Source: Bacteroidales bacterium (GTDB taxonomy: Bacteria; Bacteroidota; Bacteroidia; Bacteroidales; UBA932). Taken from it: 45,441 bases of DNA. The DNA lies in the NCBI GenBank assembly GCA_017535125.1, contig JAFXUS010000061.1, positions 1-45,441 on the forward strand, given 5' to 3'. Shown piece by piece: positions 1-7,821 of this stretch. The translations under genes and the position numbers were made by a program. The notes below the pieces were generated by a model that saw only the letters and a list, made by a program, of their open reading frames with translations, did no database searches and had not been told where the DNA came from. Position 1 is the stretch's first letter. Every line of letters starts with the position of its first letter.

Positions 1-1351
1 CCAGGAAGAGGAAGGAGCCGATGGGCCGGTGCTCGTTGGACAGGCCCGCGCGGCTGCGGCGCACGGCGTCAGACACGGCCGCGATGGCCTTGTCCTGGCC
101 GACCACGCGCTTGTGCAGCTCGCCCTCCATGCGGAGGAGCTTTTCCTTCTCACTCTCCATCATGCGGGCCACCGGGATGCCGGTCCAGCGCGCCACGACC
201 TCGGCGATGTCCTCGGGCGTGACGGCCTCCGTGATGATGGGATCCTTGATCGCCGCCTGCTTCGCGGAAAGCTCATCGATACGCTTCTGCGCGGCGGCGA
301 GCTTGCCGTAGCGGATCTCAGCGACCTTGCCGTAGTCGCCGCTGCGCTCTGCGATGGCCGCCTCGCGCTTGTAGTCCTCGATCTGCTGGCGCGTGTTGTT
401 GAGCTCGGTCACGATGCTCTTTTCCTCATTCCAGCGCGCTGCGAGCGCATCCCGTTCGGCCTTGGCGGCCTTAAGGTCCTCCTCGATCTTCTCGGCCTTG
501 AGGCTCACGCCTTCGCGCCCGACGGCTTCCTTCTCGATCTGCAGCTGGCGGATTTTGCTGTCCAGCACGTCGATGGGCTCCGGGACGGAGTTCATCTCCA
601 GGCGCAACTTCGAGGCCGCTTCGTCCACGAGGTCGATGGCCTTGTCCGGGAGGAAACGGTTATTGATGTAGCGGTGGCTGAGGTTGACGGCGGCGATGAG
701 CGCGTCGTCCTCGATGCTCACGCGGTGATGGGTCTCATATTTCTCCTTCAGGCCGCGCAGGATGGCGATGGACTCGGCGGGCGTGGGCTCGTCCACCATC
801 ACCTTCTGGAAACGGCGCTCCAGGGCCTTGTCCTGCTCGAAGTACTTCTGGTACTCGTCCAGGGTGGTGGAGCCGATGGTGCGCAGTTCTCCGCGCGCGA
901 GCGCGGGCTTCAGAATATTGGAGGCGTCCATGGCGCCGGACGAGCGGCCTGCGCCTACCAGCGTGTGGATCTCGTCGATGAAGAGGATGATCTCCCCGTC
1001 GCTGTCCACGACTTCCTTGACGACGCCCTTGAGCCGCTCCTCGAACTCGCCCTGGTACTTCGCGCCTGCAATCAGCGCGCCCATGTCCAGGGAGAAGACC
1101 TTGCGGCTCTTGAGGTTTTCGGGCACCTGCCCGTTGACGATCTTGGTGGCGATCCCCTCCGAGATGGCGGTCTTGCCGACACCCGGTTCGCCGACCAGGA
1201 TCGGGTTGTTCTTGGTCCTTCGACTCAGGATCTGCAGCACGCGACGGATTTCCTCGTCGCGGCCGATGACCGGGTCGAGCTTTCCCTTGGCCGCGGCCTC
1301 GTTGAGGTCCACGGCGTACTTGCTTAAGAATTCGTACTTGCTGTTCTCCAT
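1..1351 (-). CDS. clpB: ClpB disaggregase, 5' part, lacking the N-domain
   Basis: AAA+ unfoldase that rescues aggregated proteins with DnaK. The 3' end lies outside the window, so about 450 residues are visible. They begin [16 protein letters not shown] and pass almost at once into the first ATPase domain: Walker A GEPGVGKT near residue 50, Walker B ILFIDE near 115, then the coiled middle domain and the beginning of the second ATPase region ([10 protein letters not shown]). Family members are usually about 860 aa, with a roughly 150-residue N-domain before this point. Here an in-frame TAA lies seven codons upstream of the ATG, and the DNA beyond it is a tRNA terminator, so the N-domain is absent and not hidden upstream. 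The start matches the known internal start of short ClpB in other bacteria. Confidence in the family is very high; the absent N-domain follows directly from the sequence. Confidence 0.95.
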   Translation of the reverse strand, partial: MENSKYEFLSKYAVDLNEAAAKGKLDPVIGRDEEIRRVLQILSRRTKNNPILVGEPGVGKTAISEGIATKIVNGQVPENLKSRKVFSLDMGALIAGAKYQGEFEERLKGVVKEVVDSDGEIILFIDEIHTLVGAGRSSGAMDASNILKPALARGELRTIGSTTLDEYQKYFEQDKALERRFQKVMVDEPTPAESIAILRGLKEKYETHHRVSIEDDALIAAVNLSHRYINNRFLPDKAIDLVDEAASKLRLEMNSVPEPIDVLDSKIRQLQIEKEAVGREGVSLKAEKIEEDLKAAKAERDALAARWNEEKSIVTELNNTRQQIEDYKREAAIAERSGDYGKVAEIRYGKLAAAQKRIDELSAKQAAIKDPIITEAVTPEDIAEVVARWTGIPVARMMESEKEKLLRMEGELHKRVVGQDKAIAAVSDAVRRSRAGLSNEHRPIGSFLFL

Positions 1352-1362
1352 AACAAAATCGT

Positions 1363-1423
1363 CGGCCCATTAGAGGGCCCGCGATTCTGCGCTCAAATGT
1401 TGAGCCACTGACAAATTGTCAGT
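1363..1423 (-). promoter_or_regulatory. Three inverted repeats upstream of clpB, candidate operator
   Basis: Three palindromes lie side by side: GGCCC-ATTAGA-GGGCC (1363-1378), GCTCAA-ATG-TTGAGC (1391-1405) and ACTGACAA-A-TTGTCAGT (1407-1423). On the minus strand the sequence AACATTTG overlaps the middle repeat and is one base from the Bacteroidetes -7 box TAnnTTTG, so the 17-bp palindrome would lie where a repressor could block polymerase. It is not the CIRCE element. The operator role is inference from position and symmetry. Confidence 0.45.
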
Positions 1424-1425
1424 TA

Positions 1426-1456
1426 AAAGAAAAACGACCGCCGTGAAGGCGATCGT
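1426..1456 (-). terminator. Rho-independent terminator after tRNA-Gly
   Basis: Read on the minus strand, ACGATCGCC and GGCGGTCGT pair over nine positions with one G-U, around a five-base loop, and are followed by a T-rich run. It begins just beyond the tRNA 3' end and separates the tRNA transcript from clpB. Confidence 0.8.
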
Positions 1457-1458
1457 TC

Positions 1459-1534
1459 TGGAGCGGAAAACGGGGCTCGGACCCGCGACCTCAACCTTGG
1501 CAAGGTTGCGCTCTACCAACTGAGCTATTTCCGC
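1459..1534 (-). tRNA. tRNA-Gly, anticodon GCC, CCA encoded
   Basis: A full cloverleaf can be drawn. The acceptor stem is GCGGAAA with TTTCCGC, the discriminator is U73, and CCA is encoded. The D arm is GCTC/GAGC with GG in its loop. The anticodon stem is CAACC/GGTTG and its loop TTGCCAA gives anticodon GCC. The T arm is GCGGG/CCCGT. U73 fits the glycine identity rules. One oddity is the T loop, TCCGAGC, which has C where nearly all elongator tRNAs have U (pseudouridine) at position 55. Confidence 0.95.
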
Positions 1535-1562
1535 AAAACCTTATTGCTTAGCGTTGGGATTG

Positions 1563-1593
1563 CAAAGATAGACACATTTTTTTAATCGGCAAA
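1563..1593 (-). promoter_or_regulatory. Promoter of tRNA-Gly
   Basis: On the minus strand TTTG (1590-1593) and TATCTTTG (1563-1570) are separated by 19 bases, matching the Bacteroidetes -33/-7 promoter pattern. The start site would fall about 25 bases before the mature tRNA. Confidence 0.75.
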
Positions 1594-1614
1594 CTTTTTT
1601 TCATCTTTTTTAGA

Positions 1615-1639
1615 GATTCCGGGTCAAGCCCGGAATGAC
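1615..1639. repeat. REP-like palindrome, copy 1
   Basis: GATTCCGGG-TCAAG-CCCGGAATGAC: a short stem with a TCAAG loop, flanked by GA and TGAC. Two related copies occur at 34861-34887 and 43687-43711, all read in the same direction and all between genes. Confidence 0.7.
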
Positions 1640-1654
1640 AAAATAGGTAAAACA

Positions 1655-1684
1655 ACAGGAGGTGCCCTCACGGGTACCTCCTGT
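1655..1684 (-). terminator. Terminator after the GH43-like gene
   Basis: Arms ACAGGAGGTGCCC and GGGTACCTCCTGT form a stem with one weak pair around a four-base loop. On the minus strand the stem is followed by TTGTTTTACC. It lies about 30 bases past the stop codon at 1716 and likely ends the susC-susD-GH43 transcript. Confidence 0.75.
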
Positions 1685-1715
1685 CCTCAATACCATTTAT
1701 TCTATATAACCAAAA

Positions 1716-2894
1716 CTAGTTGTTCTTCGGAACAATGATCTGGTGGCCGAGCTTCAGCTTGTCGCCGGAGTCGTCGACGGTCCAGTACTGCGGCTTGCGC
1801 GGGCCGTTGCCCTCGACGTGGTGCACCACATAGCGGAGCTCACCCTCGAAGGTGCGGAACAGCATGCCGTGGCCGGAGTTGTTGCCCAGGAACGGTTCTT
1901 TCTCCTGTACCCACGGACCGGCGATGGTGCCGGACTCGGAGTAGCAGACTTCCTGGAGGTAACGCTCCTTGCCCCAGGTGCTCCAGAGCATACCAAGCTT
2001 GCCGGTCTGCGTGCGGAACATCTGCGGGCCGTCGGTCACCCAACCGGGCATCTTGAGGCCGAAGGTGGCTTCGCCAAGATCGTTCATTTCGCCGCAGGAC
2101 GGAGCCTCGGAAGCACGGAACATGGTCACAGGCCACTCGGAGATGGTCTTGGTGAGGTCCTGAGACAGCTCGATGTAGTCCATCGTACCGTCGATCAGCT
2201 GCGTCCACTCGTGGACGAAGATCATGTAGATGTGACCATCCTCTTCGTAAAGGGTACCGTCGATGCAGTCCCACTCGCGCGGCTGATAGTCGTAACCCGG
2301 GGTGACGGAGAACGGCACGAACGGGCCTTCAGGGCTCTCGGAGCGGAGCAGATAGGTCTGGTTGTGAGGCACGTTGTAGCGACGGGGAACTTGCTGGATG
2401 AGGTCGGAATGGTCGCTCCAGGTGCCGGCATAGTAGTAGTAATTGCCGATCTTGTGGATCTCGGCTGCGGCGGCGAAGCCCGCCTTCTCGCACCAGGTGC
2501 CGGTCAGGTCGATGACGTTGTAGGGGCCCTCCCACATGACGAGGTCCTTGCTGCGGTACTGACGGCCGCCGGAGCTGGTCAGGTAGTAGGTCTTCGTCTC
2601 CGGATCCGCGTAGATGAACGGATCGCTCATCGACAGGTCGTTGAAGTGGACGGTGCGGATGCGGTTCTGCTCCTCACGCATGCGGCGCATGCGCTCGGCC
2701 ATACCGGTCGTGTCGCGCGGAGCGCTGGAGATCATACCGCCGAAGTTGTTCTGGCCGGGATCTGCAGGCGGAGCCTGCTCGCCGGGTTCGATCTTGACCG
2801 GGCCGGACTCCGCCGGCGCGGTGGTGTTGCCGTTGCCGCAGGAGGCGAGAAGCGCTGCGGCAAGGCAATAAGCAAAGATTTTCCTGATTTTCAT
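1716..2894 (-). CDS. GH43-like glycoside hydrolase lipoprotein
   Basis: 392 aa. A lipoprotein signal ends in LASC with the lipidated Cys at 19, followed by a low-complexity Pro/Gly/Gln tether to about residue 60, so it should sit on the outer membrane. The rest reads as a five-bladed propeller of the GH43 type (arabinosidase/xylosidase family): Asp91 in MSDPFIYAD as likely base, Asp212 in CIDGTLYEEDG as pKa-setting Asp, and Glu263 in SEAPS as likely acid. These assignments come from motif spacing. It is third in the susC-susD cluster and also has its own promoter-like site just upstream. The substrate cannot be named; arabinose- or xylose-containing glycan is the family expectation. Related families GH32/GH62 share the fold and remain possible. 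Confidence 0.75.
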   Translation of the reverse strand: MKIRKIFAYCLAAALLASCGNGNTTAPAESGPVKIEPGEQAPPADPGQNNFGGMISSAPRDTTGMAERMRRMREEQNRIRTVHFNDLSMSDPFIYADPETKTYYLTSSGGRQYRSKDLVMWEGPYNVIDLTGTWCEKAGFAAAAEIHKIGNYYYYAGTWSDHSDLIQQVPRRYNVPHNQTYLLRSESPEGPFVPFSVTPGYDYQPREWDCIDGTLYEEDGHIYMIFVHEWTQLIDGTMDYIELSQDLTKTISEWPVTMFRASEAPSCGEMNDLGEATFGLKMPGWVTDGPQMFRTQTGKLGMLWSTWGKERYLQEVCYSESGTIAGPWVQEKEPFLGNNSGHGMLFRTFEGELRYVVHHVEGNGPRKPQYWTVDDSGDKLKLGHQIIVPKNN

Positions 2895-2921
2895 TTATTT
2901 ATATAGCTTGGATATTTGCAG

Positions 2922-2951
2922 CAAATATAAATGTTTTTTCAAGATCACCAA
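2922..2951 (-). promoter_or_regulatory. Internal promoter before the GH43-like gene
   Basis: TATATTTG (2922-2929) is preceded by TTGG (2948-2951) at 18 bases on the minus strand. The upstream box lies inside the last codons of susD. It would let the hydrolase be expressed apart from susCD. Confidence 0.55.
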
Positions 2952-4576
2952 CCGGGGTTCTGTTTCAGATTAGGATTGGCAGAGATCTGCTCGAACGGGA
3001 ACGGGAGGAGATTGTACTTGTCCTGCCAGCCGGCGCCGGGGCCATCGATCACCTCGATATTGTACTCGGTGGTACCGGGTTTGTAGCCGTAGAACTTGTA
3101 GAGTTTCTTACCCTTGTTCGCGAGCACGGTGGGAGCGTCGCCCCAGCGGACCAAGTCGAAGAAGCGCTCCTGCTCGTAGAAGAGCTCGGCACGGCGCTCG
3201 TCCTTGATATCCTGATAGGTCATGGAAGCAAGCTCAGGGATCTGGGCGCGGCGGCGGACCTCATTCAGGGCGGCCAGACCGCTCTTGTCAGCATCGTTGT
3301 CATAGAGGAACTTCGCCTCGGCATAGAGGAGCAGCACTTCCGCGTAACGAAGCAGCGCAGCGTTGGTCATGGAATACTTCCAGAAACCAGGGATGTCATA
3401 GAAGTCGGCAAGGAAAGCGATACCGCGATAGGTGAAATAACCCTCGTTGTGGCAGATACCCTTCGGCAGCACGCCCGGGGTCTTGCCGTCCGCATAATCC
3501 ATCGCCAGCACCTGCTCGTAGGTATGGATCGTGGACTTGAAGCGCGGCTTCTCAGTGCCACCCTCGTGCTGCTCCAGGAAGCGTCCGAAGTCTCCGGAAA
3601 CAGCGTTCCAGCCCCAACCGGTGTAAATGCCGATCGGCGCTACAAGGCCGTCCGGCCAGCCCGTCCACATGTGACGGAGGTCATTCTGCGGATTGCCAGG
3701 GAAGCCGTCGTTGTCGGCGGAGTTGTGCTCGAAGAGATATTCCTCGCAGAAGTCGCCGGCAGGACGCTCCAGGATGAACATATCGGAAACAAGGCCATAG
3801 AGCTTGGAATCGATGACCGTCTTGAGGTCCTCAACAGCACCCTTCAGGATCTCCTTGTCATTAAACTTCTGGCCGTACCAGAGGCCCACCTTGCCGCGGA
3901 AAGCCAGGGCTGCATGCTTGGAGATGCGGGCACCGAAAGCTTCCTGCTGACCCTTACCCTTGATGGCGGGCAGATTGTCGGCTGCATCCTTCATCTGGGC
4001 GAGAATCCACTTGATGGAATCCTCGGTCGGGTTGTTGGCCTGGTAGTATTCGTCCTGAGAGAGCAGGTGGTCCGGAAGCGGCGGGGTACCCCACCAGCGC
4101 ACGGCGTCGAACATGGCCAGCGCACGGAGGAAGTTGGCCTCAGCCTTGACGCGGTTGATGCGGGCGTCGTTGGTCTCGGGAATCTTCTCCAGGATCAGGT
4201 TGCAATGGTAGATAACACTGTAAATACCCTTGTACATGATCCTCGGGGCAGTGTCGGCGGAGGAGACGTTATAGTTGCCTGCCTCCTGGAACTGGTAGGT
4301 CGCATCGGCGAAGGATCCGCCGCCCGGATAATGGTCATCATCAAGGCTGTTCAGGAAGAGCATCTTCTCGATGCCGTTGACGCAGGTCACGTCGCGGCCG
4401 CCCCAATACAGTTTATATGCACTGGCGATCAGGGCCTCCGCCTCGTCAGGAGTAGCGTTCGTGTAGTAATCCTCCGTGGAAAGAACGCTCTTCTGGGGGA
4501 TATCAAGGTTCTGCTGGCAGGCGCTGGCCGCCAGGACAAGAGCCGCAATCGAAAGGACAGAATATATCTTTTTCAT
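2945..4576 (-). CDS. susD: SusD/RagB-type glycan-binding lipoprotein
   Basis: 543 aa. The lipoprotein signal MKKIYSVLSIAALVLAASAC places the lipidated Cys at 20. The body has the SusD layout: N-terminal QQNLDIPQKSVLSTEDYYTN, the helical TPR core with RAEANFLRALAMFDAVRWWG near residue 150, and a C-terminal region rich in aromatic residues with RRAELFYEQERFFDLVRWGD and NPGW at the end. Proteins of this family sit on the cell surface as a lid over a SusC channel and bind the glycan before import. The gene starts 12 bases after susC ends, so the two are co-transcribed. The symbol denotes the family, not starch specificity. Confidence 0.93.
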   Translation of the reverse strand: MKKIYSVLSIAALVLAASACQQNLDIPQKSVLSTEDYYTNATPDEAEALIASAYKLYWGGRDVTCVNGIEKMLFLNSLDDDHYPGGGSFADATYQFQEAGNYNVSSADTAPRIMYKGIYSVIYHCNLILEKIPETNDARINRVKAEANFLRALAMFDAVRWWGTPPLPDHLLSQDEYYQANNPTEDSIKWILAQMKDAADNLPAIKGKGQQEAFGARISKHAALAFRGKVGLWYGQKFNDKEILKGAVEDLKTVIDSKLYGLVSDMFILERPAGDFCEEYLFEHNSADNDGFPGNPQNDLRHMWTGWPDGLVAPIGIYTGWGWNAVSGDFGRFLEQHEGGTEKPRFKSTIHTYEQVLAMDYADGKTPGVLPKGICHNEGYFTYRGIAFLADFYDIPGFWKYSMTNAALLRYAEVLLLYAEAKFLYDNDADKSGLAALNEVRRRAQIPELASMTYQDIKDERRAELFYEQERFFDLVRWGDAPTVLANKGKKLYKFYGYKPGTTEYNIEVIDGPGAGWQDKYNLLPFPFEQISANPNLKQNPGW

Positions 4577-4588
4577 ACGGAATCTATT

Positions 4589-7500
4589 TTAGAAAGAAAC
4601 GTTAACACCAAAGACCAATTTCTTAGAGATCGGGTAGGAACCGTAGTCGATACCCATACCGCTGGCGGAAGAACCGGCGTGGCTGACTTCCGGATCGAGG
4701 CCCGGGTACTTCGTGAAGGTGAACCAGTCGTCCAGGGAGACATAGGCGCGGAGGGAGCTCATCGCAATCTTCTTGGTGAACTTGCGCGGCAGGGTGTAAC
4801 CCAGCTGGATCTGCTTGATCTTGAAGAAGGAAGCGTCATAGACACGCATGTTGGAAGTACGATAGTACTTGTCGTTGGAATCCGGCTTCGGATAGATGTA
4901 TCCGGTGGAGGAGGAGTTCTGCCAGGCGTCCACGAGGAAGGTCCTGAGCGTATTCTGCTGCAGGGCGTCGGCACGGGTCACGGCGTAGAGCAGCTCGGCA
5001 CCCTGGGAACCGGCACCCGAGATGAGCAGGTCGAGACCCTTCCAGGCGAAGTTGAGCGTAATGCCGTAGGTGAAATCAGGGATACCGCAACCGGCGAAGT
5101 CACGGTCGTCCGGCGTGATGGTACCGTCTTTGTCGATATCCTTGTAGACGGCAGCACCCGTCTGCTGATCGATATGATCCACCATGAAGGTGCGGAGATA
5201 CCACAACGGGTAGCCTTCCTCGAAGTAGGTCACGTCATAGGAGCTCCAGATCTTCTGGCCCGGGACGCGGTCGGGGGAAGTACCTTCGACGACCTTGTTG
5301 TGGACCGTGGAGAGGTTGCCGCTGATGCCATAGGAGAAGTCACCGATGGTGTCTTTCCAACCCAGCTCGAATTCCGTACCGTGGTTGTTCACGAGACCGG
5401 CGTTGACATACACGTACTCTGCACCGGTGTTGCCCGGGGCCGTCGTGCGGGTCAGCAGGTCATGCGTGTTCTTGTTGTACCAGTCCACGGAGAAGGTGAG
5501 CCGCTCCTTGAACATACGGAGGTCGAGACCCAGGTCCACCTGGCGGGAAGTTTCCCACTTGATGCCCGGGTTCGGGAGAACCTTCGAAGGACGGACACCC
5601 ACCAGGAACGTTCCTTCCAGGTTGTTGCCGTAATCGGAGGAGCTTTCCAGAACGGAAGCGTACTGATATGCGCCAAGGGCGTTGACGTTACCGTTCACAC
5701 CCCAGGATGCACGCAGCTTGAGGAAGGAGAGGTTCAGCGCGGACTTGACACCCTGCATGAAGGGTTCGTTGCTGACGGTCCAACCGGCGGAGACGGAGGG
5801 GAAGTAACCCCAGCGATGGTTCTTGTCCAGCTTGGAGCTGTCATAGGCATCGGCGCGGAAGTTGGCCTGGAAGAAGTACTTGTTGGCGTAGGACCAGCCG
5901 AGACGGCCGAAGTAGGACATGTTGGCACGGACTTCCGGTTGACCGCCGATCGACATCTGCGAGGTGTTGACGGCGTTGTCAAGGTAACGGAAATTGGGAT
6001 CGTCGCTGGAAAGCGAGTTGGCGCTGGCGCGAAGGTTGTCCGTGTTGGTCTGCTGGTAGGACATACCTGCCATGGCGGTCAGTTCGTGCCGGCCGAAGGA
6101 GCGGGTGTAATTGGCAAAGTTCTCCCACTGATAGTACAGACGGTCGTTGGTGGAACCGCTGATGGACATCGACTGGTTGGTCTTGACCGTCACAAACACC
6201 TCATGATTGTAGGTATTGGTGTGGCTGTAGCCACCCTGAAAGCCGAAACGGGACGTGAAGACAAGGCCCTTGATCGGGGTGATGTTCACGTAACCGACGC
6301 CACGCACGCGGAAGCTCTGGGTCTCGGTGTCCGTACGGTCGAGCTTGGCCTGCGGGTTCCATACGTAGCTCTGATCGCTGAACACGGAGATACCGTAAAC
6401 GTTACCGTTAGGATCGAGCGGAATCTTCTGGCCGTCGTTGATATCGTACTGAACACGGGCCGGAACACTGCCAGCGGCATAAACATACGGAGTGATCGGG
6501 TCCGTCGTGAAGATGGAGGCGAGCACCGAGTCGGTCGTGGTGGAGCTTTCGGAGACAGCCCGGCGTACACTCCGGTCGATGGTGAGGTTGACACCGGCGG
6601 TCAGCCAATCCTTGGCCTTGTATTCGGCATTGACCTGGCCGACCAGACGCTGGAAGACATCCTTGTCGCCCTTGATGATACCATTATTATTGGTATAGGA
6701 AAGGGAGGTATAGAACTTGGCGCGATCGTTTCCACCTTCCACGCCAACGGTGTGGCGCTGCTGGTGACCGGTTTCGAGCATATAGTCCGCCCAATTGGTG
6801 TCGGTTTTGCCGTCGTAATCGAAGTCCGCGGTCGTCGCAGCACCGGAAAGCGTCATATATTCCATGTATTCCTTAGCGTTCATCAAATCCGGCAGATGGG
6901 CGATGTTCTCGATCGTCTGCTGGAAGTTGTAGAACACGCGGCCGCCACCCTTCGAGCCGGACTTGGTGGTGACGAGCACGACACCGTTACCAGCCTCGAC
7001 GCCATAGATGGCGGCGGAGGCGGCATCCTTCAAGATCTCGATGGAAGCGATGGCCTCCGGATCAAGGTAGCTGATGTCGTTAACCTTCAAACCATCAACG
7101 ATCATCAACGGAGTGGTCTTGGAGTTGGAGGAATAACCGCGAATCTGAATCGAGGCAGAAGAACCCGGGGCGCCGGAAGAATTGATAATCTGCACGCCGG
7201 CGGCCTTACCCTGGATGGCCTGGGCGACGTCGGTCGTCGTGCGGTTTGACAAGTCAGAGTCCTTGACCGATGCGATAGCTCCGGTGACGTCGCTCTTCTT
7301 CTGCACACCGTAACCGATGACTACGGTCTCTTCAAGCATTTCAGTGTCCTCCTGGAGGACGATGTTGAAAGTGGTCTGGTTGCCGATGGCAAAGGTCTGG
7401 GACTGGTAGCCGATGCTCTCGACGGAGATGCTGGCTCCGGCGGGAACGCTCAGCGAGAAGGCACCGTCCATGTCGGTGGCAGCACCGACACGGGAGTTGC

Positions 7501-7657
7501 CAACCAGAGTAACGGCTGCGCCGATGACCGGTTCCCCGGAAGCATCGACCACGCGGCCGCTGATCGTACGATTCTGGGCATAGACGTTCATGCTCAGACA
7601 TCCCAGGAACAAAAGCACAAAGGCTTTTGTCAGGCAGGATAACAGTTTTTGTCTCAT
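4589..7657 (-). CDS. susC: SusC/RagA-type TonB-dependent transporter
   Basis: 1022 aa. The order is a signal peptide ending near NVYAQ (27-28), a carboxypeptidase-D-like domain (ISGRVVDASGEPVIGAAVTL, about 32-110), the SusC motif EETVVIGYGVQKKSDVTGAI, a plug with IQIRGYSSNSKTTPLMIVDG and IASIEILKDAASAAIYG, and a long beta-barrel ending in an aromatic residue (GVNVSF). This is the normal size for an outer-membrane glycan importer energised by TonB. The plug end reads YGVEAGNGVVLVTT where YGSRGANGVILVTT is common. It is the first gene of the cluster, divergent from the regulator at 7822. Confidence 0.95.
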   Translation of the reverse strand: MRQKLLSCLTKAFVLLFLGCLSMNVYAQNRTISGRVVDASGEPVIGAAVTLVGNSRVGAATDMDGAFSLSVPAGASISVESIGYQSQTFAIGNQTTFNIVLQEDTEMLEETVVIGYGVQKKSDVTGAIASVKDSDLSNRTTTDVAQAIQGKAAGVQIINSSGAPGSSASIQIRGYSSNSKTTPLMIVDGLKVNDISYLDPEAIASIEILKDAASAAIYGVEAGNGVVLVTTKSGSKGGGRVFYNFQQTIENIAHLPDLMNAKEYMEYMTLSGAATTADFDYDGKTDTNWADYMLETGHQQRHTVGVEGGNDRAKFYTSLSYTNNNGIIKGDKDVFQRLVGQVNAEYKAKDWLTAGVNLTIDRSVRRAVSESSTTTDSVLASIFTTDPITPYVYAAGSVPARVQYDINDGQKIPLDPNGNVYGISVFSDQSYVWNPQAKLDRTDTETQSFRVRGVGYVNITPIKGLVFTSRFGFQGGYSHTNTYNHEVFVTVKTNQSMSISGSTNDRLYYQWENFANYTRSFGRHELTAMAGMSYQQTNTDNLRASANSLSSDDPNFRYLDNAVNTSQMSIGGQPEVRANMSYFGRLGWSYANKYFFQANFRADAYDSSKLDKNHRWGYFPSVSAGWTVSNEPFMQGVKSALNLSFLKLRASWGVNGNVNALGAYQYASVLESSSDYGNNLEGTFLVGVRPSKVLPNPGIKWETSRQVDLGLDLRMFKERLTFSVDWYNKNTHDLLTRTTAPGNTGAEYVYVNAGLVNNHGTEFELGWKDTIGDFSYGISGNLSTVHNKVVEGTSPDRVPGQKIWSSYDVTYFEEGYPLWYLRTFMVDHIDQQTGAAVYKDIDKDGTITPDDRDFAGCGIPDFTYGITLNFAWKGLDLLISGAGSQGAELLYAVTRADALQQNTLRTFLVDAWQNSSSTGYIYPKPDSNDKYYRTSNMRVYDASFFKIKQIQLGYTLPRKFTKKIAMSSLRAYVSLDDWFTFTKYPGLDPEVSHAGSSASGMGIDYGSYPISKKLVFGVNVSF

Positions 7658-7821
7658 ACTTTAGGATTGAATAGTTAATAGGGTTATAAAGAAAATATAG
7701 TTAGTCGTGTCGAATGACTTAGTAAAAAATATAAGGAATTGTCGGCGCGTTAATAATTCTATTGTTTTTCTTTGCAAAAATAGCGACCTTTGTATTTGTA
7801 TTAGCGGAAATATTCTATTAT
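7658..7821. promoter_or_regulatory. Divergent control region between susC and its regulator
   Basis: 164 AT-rich bases separate two divergent genes. On the minus strand TATTTTTG (7775-7782) fits the -7 box and would give susC a leader of about 110 bases. On the plus strand TTTCTTTG (7767-7774) is a weaker match for the regulator. No clear upstream boxes or repeated operator halves were found. Confidence 0.45.

Noticed and set aside
29..1327. A 432-codon frame opposite clpB
   Set aside because: Antisense to unmistakable AAA+ motifs; the composition is typical of mirrored coding sequence.
3449..7249. A 1266-codon open frame on the plus strand opposite susC and susD
   Set aside because: It is an artefact of GC-rich codon use on the real strand. 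Its translation has no domain, signal or usual start, while the minus strand encodes clear SusC and SusD proteins.
7762..7821. TTG start of the membrane regulator 20 codons upstream
   Set aside because: It lies in the promoter region; the ATG at 7822 gives a compact signal peptide.
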